A stretch of 64,000 bases of DNA, from assembly GCF_020463795.1 (NCBI RefSeq), contig NZ_CP080025.1:4461501-4525500 (forward strand). The letters are read 5' to 3'. The translations under genes and the position numbers were made by a program. Shown here in pieces: positions 1 through 8,137 of the stretch. Source of the DNA: Echinicola marina (GTDB lineage: Bacteria; Bacteroidota; Bacteroidia; Cytophagales; Cyclobacteriaceae). The stretch's first letter is position 1. The number at the start of each line of letters is the position of its first letter. The notes below the pieces were generated by a model that saw only the letters and a list, made by a program, of their open reading frames with translations, was not told where the DNA came from and ran no database searches.

Positions 1-1
1 G

Positions 2-1066
2 GAAGCCCGTATTTCCAAGGAAGCAGGGGCAGAGGAGTATGATATTTTTGTTTCAGGAACTGCCCAACCGGATATACCAGGCATTACGACTTCCCTGAGC
101 GTTACCTATGAAAATGGGGCCTTGACCATTGAAGGATCGGCTTCCTACAGTCGTGGCATGCTCAGCGGAACCGTGAATGTAGGAGCTACCAATAGGGCCA
201 TTGGTGATGACGGGGAGCCCACCGGAGAACCCGATGATACCATGCGGGTATATGGTGGAGGCAGCCTGACCTTACAACTCACTCCTTGGCTGGCAGCCAC
301 TGCAGGGGTGAATTTTACTCATGAAGGTGAAATTGAAGTCACTGCCAGGCTCTCTTCAGATAGTTATGAAGTATTCAGAAGAAGGGAAATCAATAGAAAC
401 CTCTTCAGTGTTCCTACCATAGAAATCCCTCTATTCGCCATTCCATTGGGACCAAGAAGTCTAGGCTTGGTAGCCCAAATAGGTGGTGGCTTGGACTTTA
501 CTGCAGGTTTTGGCCCTGGGGAATTAAGAAACCTATATGCAGAAATCACCTATAATCCAGAAAGAGAAGAGGAAACTACTATAGCAGGCCATGGGGAATT
601 TGCTATCCCTGCAGATGCTGGTTTGACCCTTAGAGGGGATTTAAGTTTAGGGGTCAGTGTGGCCATTGCCAGCCTTAGTGGTGGTATTGAGTTGGCAGGA
701 ACCTTGGGACTGGAAGGTGAGGCAGCAGCGGAGGTGGATGTTAACTGGAGCCCTCAAACGGGTCTGGCATTGGATGCGGAAGGCAGGATCACCGTCAATC
801 CGAAATTCACCTTTGACATTAATGCTTTTGCAAGAGCCAGCTTAGGTATCGGTTGGTTTTCAGTTTCCGAAACATGGAGGCATAATCTTGCCTCTTATGA
901 ATGGGGACCGGGTATACAGTTTGGAGTCGTTTTCCCTGTCCATTACAGGGAGGGAGAACCATTTGATATGTCCTTTGATGATATCGAAGTGATTTATCCG
1001 GATTTGGATGTGATCGATATGGCCAAAGGATTAGCCAGAGATGTTAAAAACGATTTATTTGATTAA
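2..1066 (+). CDS. C-terminal part of a large beta-rich protein of a putative eCIS locus (5' end outside window)
   Basis: The reading frame is open from base 2 with no stop, so the gene begins upstream of the window; a TTG at 122 is internal, not the start. The visible 354 residues are low in Cys, rich in Gly/Ala and alternate hydrophobic and polar residues as expected for beta-strands (e.g. GDLSLGVSVAIASLSGGIEL), ending in an acidic, helical tail (VIDMAKGLARDVKNDLFD). I do not recognise a named domain. Its position directly before a TPR protein, a PG-binding muramidase and an Afp15-like ATPase suggests the C-terminus of a large protein of a contractile injection locus, such as the eCIS-associated DUF4157 proteins; that link is inference from context, because the diagnostic N-terminal part is not in the window. 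Confidence 0.75.
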   Translation, partial: EARISKEAGAEEYDIFVSGTAQPDIPGITTSLSVTYENGALTIEGSASYSRGMLSGTVNVGATNRAIGDDGEPTGEPDDTMRVYGGGSLTLQLTPWLAATAGVNFTHEGEIEVTARLSSDSYEVFRRREINRNLFSVPTIEIPLFAIPLGPRSLGLVAQIGGGLDFTAGFGPGELRNLYAEITYNPEREEETTIAGHGEFAIPADAGLTLRGDLSLGVSVAIASLSGGIELAGTLGLEGEAAAEVDVNWSPQTGLALDAEGRITVNPKFTFDINAFARASLGIGWFSVSETWRHNLASYEWGPGIQFGVVFPVHYREGEPFDMSFDDIEVIYPDLDVIDMAKGLARDVKNDLFD

Positions 1067-1069
1067 ATT

Positions 1070-1945
1070 ATGATTATGGAAAAGGATAACGCTATATCAC
1101 TCAATAATCAGGGAGTAAAGCATTTTCTCCACCAAGAATTTGAGCAGGCGATGGACTGCTATGAAGCTGCTTTTGAGCTAGATCCCAATAATGCATCACT
1201 GCTAAACAACCTTGGGCTATACCACCATCAACAGCAAAATTTTGAAAAAGCCCTGGAGTTTTTTGAATTGGCCCTTGACCAGGAAAAGAAGCCTAATTTT
1301 ATAATCAATGCTGGGAATTCACTGGCCATGATGGGCAAAAATGAAGCAGCACGTAAAAGATACATGGAAGCAGTTGATTTAGATCCAAAGCATGCCAATG
1401 CTTGGCTGTCCTTGGCAAAATTGGCCAGTTATGAGGGTAATCTGGATGATGCTGAGAAATATTGGGAAGCCCTGCTGAATATTAACCCGCAGGAAAGTCA
1501 CCTTATTGAGCTAGCGAAAACCCTGATTTTGAAAAAGGAATTTGACAAAGCTTTAAATATACTTTACCAGCAAGGAAATAATAGTGATTCAGCTGCACTT
1601 TGGTTTCAAATTGGAAGATGTGAATTCCAATTAAGAAATCATGGTTTAGCTGAAAAAGCCCTCAAAAAATCCTTGGCAGATTTCCCTGATCATCCAGATT
1701 ACAGGTATTATTTGGCTATAAACTATTTAGCAACGGGCAATATGGATGAGGGTTTAAAGCATATCAACCTCCTTCTGAAATTGAACCCTGAAAACGCTCA
1801 AATTTTAACCGAAAAGGGCATTATTTTTTGTAGTCTTCATCAGTATGAAGAGGCCCTAAAGCTTTTTGAAAAAGCGCTGGAAATCCAGCCAGAAAATAGA
1901 AAAGCCCAGCATTATAAAAACCTAGTGGAGAACCAAACATCCTAA
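1070..1945 (+). CDS. Tetratricopeptide repeat protein
   Basis: 291 residues made almost entirely of TPR helix pairs; about seven units can be traced from residue 8 to 285 by the spacing of small residues and the recurring A-x-x-x-Y/F...DP/NP pattern (for example LDPNNASLLNNLG, INPQ, LNPENAQ, IQPENRK). There is no signal peptide or membrane segment, so it is probably a cytoplasmic scaffold. It starts 3 bp after the previous stop (ATG at 1070; a second ATG at 1076 is possible) and ends 4 bp before the next start, so it is co-transcribed with the muramidase. TPR proteins occur in contractile injection loci, but the partner cannot be told from sequence. Confidence 0.9.
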   Translation: MIMEKDNAISLNNQGVKHFLHQEFEQAMDCYEAAFELDPNNASLLNNLGLYHHQQQNFEKALEFFELALDQEKKPNFIINAGNSLAMMGKNEAARKRYMEAVDLDPKHANAWLSLAKLASYEGNLDDAEKYWEALLNINPQESHLIELAKTLILKKEFDKALNILYQQGNNSDSAALWFQIGRCEFQLRNHGLAEKALKKSLADFPDHPDYRYYLAINYLATGNMDEGLKHINLLLKLNPENAQILTEKGIIFCSLHQYEEALKLFEKALEIQPENRKAQHYKNLVENQTS

Positions 1946-1949
1946 CCTT

Positions 1950-2774
1950 ATGCAAACCCTAAGATACCGTTCTAGAGGACCTGAAGTCCAATATTTAGAG
2001 GAAATTTTATCAGGTCTGGGATATGATATTATTGTTTCCAATTATTTCGATATGAAAACCCATGAAGCCGTCATGGACTTTCAAAAGAAAAATGATTTGG
2101 TCGTTGACGGAATTGTTGGCATAAAAACCTGGACAAAAATATTAGCCAAAAACCCAACTGTTTTGGGTCAGCACAGCAAATTATTGTCCGAACAGGACTT
2201 GATCAACTTTGCCATAGAATATGATCTCGAACTGGCAGCAGTAAAAGCTGTGAACGAGGTAGAAAGCAGCGGAAAGGGCTTTTTACCAGACGGAAGGGCT
2301 AAAATTTTGTTTGAAGGACATGTTTTCTGGAGACAGCTAAAGAAGTTGGGCATAGACCCAGGCAATTATGCCAATGAGGAAACCAAGGATGTTTTATACT
2401 CCAAATGGACCAGAAGCCATTATAAGGGTGGTGCAGGCGAATACCTAAGACTACAAAAAGCAGCTGAAATCAACCATAATCCCGGCTTTAAGGAGGCAGC
2501 TTATAAATCCGCTTCCTGGGGCGCATTTCAAATAATGGGCTACCACTGCGATAGCTTAGGTTATTCCTCCATAGATGATTTTGTAGCTAAAATGCAATTA
2601 CATGAAAGAGAGCATTTAAAAGCCTTTGGGAAATTCTTAGCGGTCAATAATTTGATCAAATACTTAAAAGAAAAAAACTGGGCCAAATTTGCCAGAGGCT
2701 ATAACGGACCGGGTTATGCCCAAAATAAATATGATATCAAAATGCAAAGAGCTTACGAAAAATATAGTTTATAG
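1950..2774 (+). CDS. Peptidoglycan-binding N-acetylmuramidase (PG_binding_1 + DUF3380-type muramidase)
   Basis: Residues 1-66 form a PG_binding_1 domain (LRYRSRGPEVQYLEEIL ... FDMKTHEAVMDFQKKNDLVVDGIVG). Residues about 85-274 match the N-acetylmuramidase/DUF3380 family of phage-like lysozymes: the likely catalytic Glu is E105 in VNEVESSGKGF, followed by ILFEGHVFWRQL, SASWGAFQIMG and ARGYNGPGY. It should cleave the MurNAc-GlcNAc glycan. There is no signal peptide, which fits a protein delivered with or acting from inside the cell, such as a contractile particle-associated lysozyme that opens the wall for assembly or release (inference). It lies 4 bp after the TPR gene and 81 bp before the AAA+ gene. 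Confidence 0.9.
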   Translation: MQTLRYRSRGPEVQYLEEILSGLGYDIIVSNYFDMKTHEAVMDFQKKNDLVVDGIVGIKTWTKILAKNPTVLGQHSKLLSEQDLINFAIEYDLELAAVKAVNEVESSGKGFLPDGRAKILFEGHVFWRQLKKLGIDPGNYANEETKDVLYSKWTRSHYKGGAGEYLRLQKAAEINHNPGFKEAAYKSASWGAFQIMGYHCDSLGYSSIDDFVAKMQLHEREHLKAFGKFLAVNNLIKYLKEKNWAKFARGYNGPGYAQNKYDIKMQRAYEKYSL

Positions 2775-2855
2775 TATTGAATCTTGAGTAAGGAGTCTGG
2801 AGTCTTACTTAAGGCAGCAGACGGGACACTAGAGTTTTAAAAAACGAGGCCACAG

Positions 2856-4163
2856 ATGAACGAGTTATTACAGTTTTTAAATATCGCTATTCGGTCAAGG
2901 TTGGATTTTGAATTGGGCAAAAACAAAACATTGGAAAAGCCCCAGATGGACCTTCATTTGAATAAGGAAGCCTCCCTGGGTAAATTTATATTTGAGCATA
3001 ATATAAAAAACCAAGATCTCTTATTGCTTATCTTAGCGCTCGTTCCCCATATTGATCCCGGTTTTTTCAATAGAATCATACAAGACTATTTTCCAAAAGG
3101 AGGGGAGTTTCCAGAATTTGGGGGGGTAAAAGCCAAGCACCATAGGGGGATTATACCCACCGGAGAAACAGCCCTTTATATATTAGCAGGCAATGATCCT
3201 GAGACCCGAAAGAAATATTTTCCCTTATTCCATCAATCCAAATTATTCCAAAAAGGGATTCTATATTTAGATGAATGCGACAGAAATGAGCCCCTATGGT
3301 CTACAGCCCTGCTAATGGATAATGAATATGCAGAACTATTTACCACAGAGCATATCAATAAACCCAAATTGAGCAATAATTTCCCTGCTCAACTGATCAG
3401 CACTGACTTGGAATGGGAGGATATTGTGCTCAACAGCAAAACCTTGAACCAAATTCAAGAAATAGAAGAATGGCTCAAACATGAACAAACCTTATTGCAT
3501 GATTGGGGAATGAAAAACAGGCTTAAACCCGGTTATCGGGTCATGTTTTTTGGTGTTCCAGGAACAGGCAAAACCCTTACAGCTAGCTTATTGGGTAAAT
3601 ACACCAATAAGGATGTCTATAGAATAGATTTATCCTTGGTCACCTCTAAATACATTGGGGAAACCGAAAAGAACCTTTCTTCACTGTTTGATAAGGCTGC
3701 CAATAAAGATTGGATCTTATTTTTTGATGAAGCAGATGCCATTTTTGGCAAACGAACCAATGTCCGCGATGCCCATGACAAATATGCCAACCAGGAAGTT
3801 TCTTACTTATTGCAGAGGATCGAAAACCACCCTGGACTTGTGATCCTGGCCTCCAATTTCAAAAGCAATATAGATGCGGCATTTACCAGAAGATTTCAAA
3901 GTATCATCGAGTTCCCGATGCCTGTTGCTGCAGAGCGATTGGTATTATGGGAAAAGAATATCCCTCCAAAAGCCGCATTGGCAGAGGGCTTAGATCTCAA
4001 TATCCTGGCAAAAAAATATGAATTGTCCGGTGCCAATATTGTGAATGTCATCCAATTTGCCAGCCTTAAAGCCCTGGCCAAAGAGCAACAGGTTTTAGAA
4101 CACGAAGACCTACTTGCCGGAATCAAAAAAGAGTTGGTGAAGGAAGGGAAGATGGTGAATTAG
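2856..4163 (+). CDS. AAA+ ATPase, Afp15/eCIS type
   Basis: 435 residues. An N-terminal helical region (1-180) precedes a single AAA+ module: Walker A GVPGTGKT at 233-240, Walker B ILFFDEAD ending at 294, sensor 1 N334 in LASNFKSN, and an arginine-finger region TRRFQS at 344-349. The N-terminal region plus a classical AAA core is the layout of the ATPases found at the end of eCIS clusters (Afp15/Pvc15-like), which are needed for particle assembly or cargo loading. It is the last gene of the presumed CIS operon; the next gene is a DUF559 protein after 72 bp. An unrelated AAA+ chaperone cannot be excluded, but the adjacent muramidase supports the CIS reading. Confidence 0.85.
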   Translation: MNELLQFLNIAIRSRLDFELGKNKTLEKPQMDLHLNKEASLGKFIFEHNIKNQDLLLLILALVPHIDPGFFNRIIQDYFPKGGEFPEFGGVKAKHHRGIIPTGETALYILAGNDPETRKKYFPLFHQSKLFQKGILYLDECDRNEPLWSTALLMDNEYAELFTTEHINKPKLSNNFPAQLISTDLEWEDIVLNSKTLNQIQEIEEWLKHEQTLLHDWGMKNRLKPGYRVMFFGVPGTGKTLTASLLGKYTNKDVYRIDLSLVTSKYIGETEKNLSSLFDKAANKDWILFFDEADAIFGKRTNVRDAHDKYANQEVSYLLQRIENHPGLVILASNFKSNIDAAFTRRFQSIIEFPMPVAAERLVLWEKNIPPKAALAEGLDLNILAKKYELSGANIVNVIQFASLKALAKEQQVLEHEDLLAGIKKELVKEGKMVN

Positions 4164-4178
4164 TTATCTTGTTCTTTT

Positions 4179-4193
4179 CCAACACTGGGCGTA
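4179..4193. repeat. Half copy of the 14.6-kb palindrome
   Basis: The 15 bases CCAACACTGGGCGTA are identical to the left half of the perfect 38-bp palindrome at 14614-14651, but here the sequence continues differently (CGTAAATTT), so only one arm is present. It lies just after the ATPase stop codon. It looks like the relic of a palindromic repeat truncated next to the DUF559 gene. Confidence 0.6.
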
Positions 4194-4235
4194 CGTAAAT
4201 TTAATACTCGTTTAATGTAATTAAATCTAAGGCAA

Positions 4236-4616
4236 ATGGGGTTTAAAAAAATCATATATAATGTACCATACTTAAAAGCAAAAAGAAAAGCACTCAGAAA
4301 CAATGGCACGCCTGCTGAAGCTACTTTGTGGAAAGCCCTAAGTAATAAAAAACTAAATGGAAGAAAATTTAGAAGACAGTACAGCGCAGGTAATTATATA
4401 TTAGATTTTTACTGCCCTTCTGAAAGATTGTGTATTGAATTAGATGGAGCTTATCATTTTACTGAGGCAGGATATGAATATGATAAGGAAAGAACAAAAT
4501 ATTTAGAAAACCTAAATATTTGCGTAATAAGGTTCAAAAATGAGGAGGTATTTAATTCATTGGAGAACGTTTTATCTGAAATCAAACGAAATTTCACCAC
4601 CCCTAACCCCTCCTAA
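4236..4616 (+). CDS. DUF559 (VSR-like fold) endonuclease-domain protein
   Basis: 126 residues with the DUF559 pattern: TPAEATLWKAL, KFRRQYSAGNYILDFYCPSERLCIELDGAYH, then ERTKYLENLNICVIRF and a final NEEVFNSLENVLSEI. D of ILDFYCP and E/D of CIELDG are the expected metal-binding residues of a restriction-endonuclease-like fold. DUF559 proteins are common solitary genes in Bacteroidota with no firmly known role. The gene ends in a proline/threonine tail encoded by the start of a GC-rich hairpin (4606-4628), so its 3' end is built from that repeat. It has no linked methylase or repair gene here. Confidence 0.85.
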   Translation: MGFKKIIYNVPYLKAKRKALRNNGTPAEATLWKALSNKKLNGRKFRRQYSAGNYILDFYCPSERLCIELDGAYHFTEAGYEYDKERTKYLENLNICVIRFKNEEVFNSLENVLSEIKRNFTTPNPS

Positions 4617-4704
4617 AAATTAGGAGGGGAACTTGATCATAATATTTATATAAATCATCTTTTGAAAGATAATCTATGCTCCCCTTTATTTAAGGGGAGC
4701 TGTC
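4606..4704. repeat. Two GC-rich hairpins downstream of the DUF559 gene
   Basis: The first hairpin is CCCCTCCTAA-AAA-TTAGGAGGGG (4606-4628; 10-bp stem) and overlaps the DUF559 stop codon. The second is CTCCCCTT-tattt-AAGGGGAG (4680-4700). Both contain CCCCT/AGGGG arms and lie about 50 bp apart, giving a structured tail between two convergent genes (DUF559 on +, OsmC on -). They may act as terminators, although no long T-run follows. Confidence 0.65.
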
Positions 4705-4725
4705 CAAAGGACTGAGGGATTAATT

Positions 4726-5142
4726 TCACACCAGTTTCGCATCCATGGTGATTTCTGTGTCCAGGGACTTGGAGATGGGGCATTCTTCTTTGGCTTCTTT
4801 GGCGGCCTTTTGGAAGTCTGCATCGCTCATCCCTTCAACAGAAGCACTTAATTTTAGATGGATATTGCTGATTTTCCCATCTTCAAAAGTCACTTTTGCC
4901 TCTGTATCTATATTGGATGCAGTAAATCCCTTCTCATTGATCACAAAGGCCAGTTTCATGCTAAAACAACCGGCATGTGCAGCTCCCACCAGTTCTTCCG
5001 GATTGGTACCTTTTCCGTCAGCAAAACGGGCTTTGGTAGAATACTTTGCTTTATCTAATACACCGCTTTGGGTGCTGACGGTTCCCAATCCATCATCACC
5101 AGTTCCTTGCCAATTTGCCGATGCTCTTCTTGTAAATTTCAT
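4726..5142 (-). CDS. osmC: OsmC-family peroxiredoxin
   Basis: 138 residues from the chosen ATG (an ATG 12 bp upstream, at 5154, would add MTII). The chosen start places the conserved Trp of ANWQG at residue 11, as in E. coli OsmC. Family hallmarks are KGTNPEELVGAAHAGCFSMKLA with the first redox cysteine and KEECPISKSL with the second; the pair reduces organic hydroperoxides using the thiol pocket formed at the dimer interface. Cytoplasmic, monocistronic, with its own spacer to the haemoglobin gene. Reads convergently with the DUF559 gene. Confidence 0.93.
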   Translation of the reverse strand: MKFTRRASANWQGTGDDGLGTVSTQSGVLDKAKYSTKARFADGKGTNPEELVGAAHAGCFSMKLAFVINEKGFTASNIDTEAKVTFEDGKISNIHLKLSASVEGMSDADFQKAAKEAKEECPISKSLDTEITMDAKLV

Positions 5143-5401
5143 AATTATGGTCATTTTTAAGGTTGTAAAACTATAAGTTAAGCTTAAGTATCGACCTTAA
5201 CAAGACTTTACTTTTTTAAAGTACGAAGTATAAGGTACAAGGTACAAAGTCGGAAGAAGTGACTGTGACTAGCTGCCTATTGGCTTAAATCTAATATCAA
5301 ACTGGATAACTCAGGGTACTCTGCGACACCTCTGTGACCTCTGTGGTTAATACTCAAGACTGAAGACTAAATACTCAAGACTAAATTGCTAACTTTACAC
5401 T

Positions 5402-5797
5402 ATGGCAAATCACGATATCCGAAATAGGGAAGATGTAGAAAAGCTGGTGCATACTTTCTATGCCCAGGTAAGGGAGCACCCCAATCTTGGCCCCATTTTT
5501 AATGGGATTGTCACCAATTGGCCTGAGCACTTGGAGCGACTCTCTGATTTCTGGGAAATGATTTTACTACAAAGCGGACCAGGGAAAAACAAATTCAACC
5601 CGCTCAAAGCTCATAAGGAAGTAGACCAGAAAACAGGGCAGGGGCTGAGCCAAGTTCATTTTGGCAATTGGCTGGAACTTTGGTTTACCACCTTGGACAT
5701 GCTTTTTGATGGCAAAGTAGCCGACCACGCCAAGGAACATGCAAGAAATATGGCAAGTATATTATTTTTGAGGATTTATGAGGCAAGAGACAATTGA
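5402..5797 (+). CDS. Group III truncated haemoglobin
   Basis: 131 residues with a 2-on-2 globin pattern: VHTFYAQVREHPNLGPIF (B10 Tyr20), LSDFWEMILLQSG, and the proximal haem ligand His86 in QVHFGNWL. Group III trHbs bind O2/NO in the cytoplasm and are usually linked to NO or microaerobic stress. It sits alone, 248 bp from the OsmC gene in divergent orientation; both are stress-related, but a shared control region is not evident. The upstream spacer holds only degenerate ACTCAAGACT-like sequence. Confidence 0.9.
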   Translation: MANHDIRNREDVEKLVHTFYAQVREHPNLGPIFNGIVTNWPEHLERLSDFWEMILLQSGPGKNKFNPLKAHKEVDQKTGQGLSQVHFGNWLELWFTTLDMLFDGKVADHAKEHARNMASILFLRIYEARDN

Positions 5798-6147
5798 GAT
5801 ATTAGACACTAGATGCTAGACGTTAGATATTAGATTTAAGAGGAAAGAGCAAAGACTAATGTCATGCTGACGATAGGAAGCTTCTCTTCCAGTAACTATT
5901 AACTAAAGAGATCCTATCGCCGCGGCGAATGACATCGATATATATAGAAAAGGCTCCATATTAACGATCCGTGCACATCTATTACCTCATTTTTCCCCTC
6001 GATCCGAGTATTCCCAACGAACTCACATACCAACCGAAATCCAGTCTTTTATCTTTTGTCTAGCTTCTTTTATCTTGTCGCAAGCTCCTCGCGATGACTT
6101 AACCTGACTCCAATCTCAATACTCAGGACTCATTACTCAATACTACA
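5798..6147. repeat. Repeat-rich spacer with a 77-bp inverted repeat (5859-5935)
   Basis: No gene here. The arms ATGTCAT...GACGATAGGA and the complementary TCCTATCGCC...ATGACAT face each other at 5859-5935, forming a long imperfect hairpin; a related single arm (GTCATTCCGACAAAGGAGG) recurs at 7847-7865. The rest is degenerate sequence resembling repeats of TTAGATATTAGA and ACTCAATACT, typical of spacers in this window. Confidence 0.55.
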
Positions 6148-7614
6148 CTAAAACGGATAAACTTTCAAATCCAATCCCCATAATACCGGCATCAGGTAAT
6201 AGACAAAGAGACTTATAAAGATGATGGACAATATATTCATCCACAAGCCGGCCTTGGCCATGGCTGGGATAGTGAGATAGCCAGAGCCAAAGACCACCGC
6301 ATTGGGTGGAGTGGCTACAGGGAGCATAAAGGCGCAACTTGCCGCCATAGTCGCACCCACCATCAAACCATAAGGATGGACACCCAAAGCCAAGGCTACG
6401 GAACCTAAAATCGGCAATAGCATGGATGCTGTGGCTACATTTGAAGTGATTTCTGTTAAGAAGTTCACAGAGGCAACGATTACAAAAAGGAAAATCAGGA
6501 AATGGATGTTTTGTAGGGCTTCAAAATGCCCGCCCAACCAAGCTGCCAAACCAGTCTCTTTAAAGCCTGCTGCCAAGGAAAGTCCACCGCCAAAAAGCAA
6601 TAAGATGCCCCAAGGGATATTTTCGGCTGTTTTCCAGTCCAATAATCGCTTGTTTCCCTGCCCGGAAGGAATGATAAACAATAATAAAACACCGGCCAAG
6701 GCAATAATGGTATCATTTAGAAAGGGGAGGAGCTCCTGCAGTAAAAACACCCTAGTGATCCAACAAAAACTTACCAAACTAAAGACCGCCAAAACTCGCT
6801 TTTCCTGTACTGAAATTTTTCCCAAAGTCTGGAGCTGCCTTTGGATTTCCTGTTTACCGCCAGATAGGGACATATTAGCTGGAAAAGGATAAGCAACTTT
6901 CACCAAATACCACCAACAAATCCCCAATAATCCTAAAGAAACGGGCAAACCAATCATCATCCATTCCGCAAATCCAATCTCAATGCCATACAATTCCTTT
7001 ACTATTCCCACTAAAACGATATTGGTAGGGGTCCCGATAATCGTAGCCACGCCGCCAATGGAAGCACTATAGGCAATCCCCAGCATTAAGGCCTGGCCGA
7101 TCATCGTTTCGCTCACCTTTGTGCCGGAAAGCCCTTCGGACAACTGATGGACCACCGCCACAGCTATGGGCAGCATCATCAGGGAGGTGGCGGTATTGGA
7201 GATCCACATCGAAAGAAAGGCTGTGGCCAGCATAAAACCTAGCACGATCAAACGCATATCCGTTCCTATAAATGCGATGATAGAGAGGGCTATACGCTTG
7301 TGCAGGTTCCATTTCTCGATGGTCACCGCAATCATAAATCCGCCCATATACAATAACACTTTAGGGTCAGCATAAGGACTGGCCGCATCATCCATGGACA
7401 AAGCACCGGTCAGGGGAAATATCAATAAAGGCAATAAGGCCGTAGCAGCTATGGGAATGGCTTCAGAAATCCACCAAATCGCCATCCAAACAGCCAAGGA
7501 CAACACAGCCCGGGCATCGGCCGATAAATCCTGTGGATGAAAAAATAAAAGAATCAATGTAAAAGCCAGCGGTCCCAAAATTAATCCGGCACGCCTCCAA
7601 ATAGGGTTATTCAT
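6148..7614 (-). CDS. DASS/SLC13-family sodium:anion (dicarboxylate) symporter
   Basis: 488 residues with about 12-13 hydrophobic segments. The two signature repeats of the divalent anion:Na+ symporter family are present: SNTATSLMMLPIAVAV (about residue 140) and SNVATASMLLPILGSV (about 390), each forming a re-entrant hairpin with an SNT/SNV motif that coordinates Na+ and carboxylate. A third hallmark is PVATPPNAVVFGSG near 430. Likely imports C4-dicarboxylates or citrate/sulfate-type anions; the substrate cannot be fixed from sequence. Monocistronic; ends close to a repeat-rich spacer. Confidence 0.92.
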   Translation of the reverse strand: MNNPIWRRAGLILGPLAFTLILLFFHPQDLSADARAVLSLAVWMAIWWISEAIPIAATALLPLLIFPLTGALSMDDAASPYADPKVLLYMGGFMIAVTIEKWNLHKRIALSIIAFIGTDMRLIVLGFMLATAFLSMWISNTATSLMMLPIAVAVVHQLSEGLSGTKVSETMIGQALMLGIAYSASIGGVATIIGTPTNIVLVGIVKELYGIEIGFAEWMMIGLPVSLGLLGICWWYLVKVAYPFPANMSLSGGKQEIQRQLQTLGKISVQEKRVLAVFSLVSFCWITRVFLLQELLPFLNDTIIALAGVLLLFIIPSGQGNKRLLDWKTAENIPWGILLLFGGGLSLAAGFKETGLAAWLGGHFEALQNIHFLIFLFVIVASVNFLTEITSNVATASMLLPILGSVALALGVHPYGLMVGATMAASCAFMLPVATPPNAVVFGSGYLTIPAMAKAGLWMNILSIIFISLFVYYLMPVLWGLDLKVYPF

Positions 7615-8137
7615 AGAGATTGATTGCTAACAAGACAAAGTAAAGTCCCAATAATAAGGATTATTGTCGGTATTTGGTAATCGGTAATCAGTAAACGGTA
7701 ATCTGTAGTCAGTAGAGGAATCTCTTTTACTAATCGTATTGAAGTCATCTCAGCTTAGTATATTATAAACCACAGATGCATAGGATTAACACAGATGGTT
7801 TTAGGATTCATCAAAATTGTAATCAATCCTCAATAATCGCTGTCATTCCGACAAAGGAGGAATCTCTATTACTAATCAAGCCATCAAAAGGGGAGCAAAG
7901 CACAAATCAGCAGAAAACTTAATGAATAGGGCTCTGGATCAAAATATAGGAGGTGTTGAATTCTTTATTTAACATAATGTAAATTATATAACAAATCCAA
8001 TACCTTAAGAGCTACTATAAAATGTACATGTACAAGATCTAAAATTCTATGTAATTCTCCTCGATTAAGATTTTAGTAAAAGTTACAAGAGTTCTGGATT
8101 TCATACTTATGATAAGGCTAATACACGGTTCAATATA
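7615..8137. other. Gene-free spacer, 523 bp
   Basis: Contains the transporter's upstream region, degenerate repeats (GGTAATCGGTAATCAGTAAACGG at about 7677) and a single arm of the GTCATTCCGAC repeat at 7847. The last 200 bp become very AT-rich, the same composition as the following two genes, so the left boundary of that AT-rich block is probably near 7920. I see no RNA gene or coding region. Confidence 0.5.

Noticed and set aside
122-124. TTG at 122 as the start of the first gene
   Set aside because: The frame is open to the left edge of the window and the upstream codons continue the same beta-rich composition.
4745-5176. A 143-residue ORF on the plus strand over osmC
   Set aside because: It lies antisense to a clearly recognisable OsmC coding region and has no family features.
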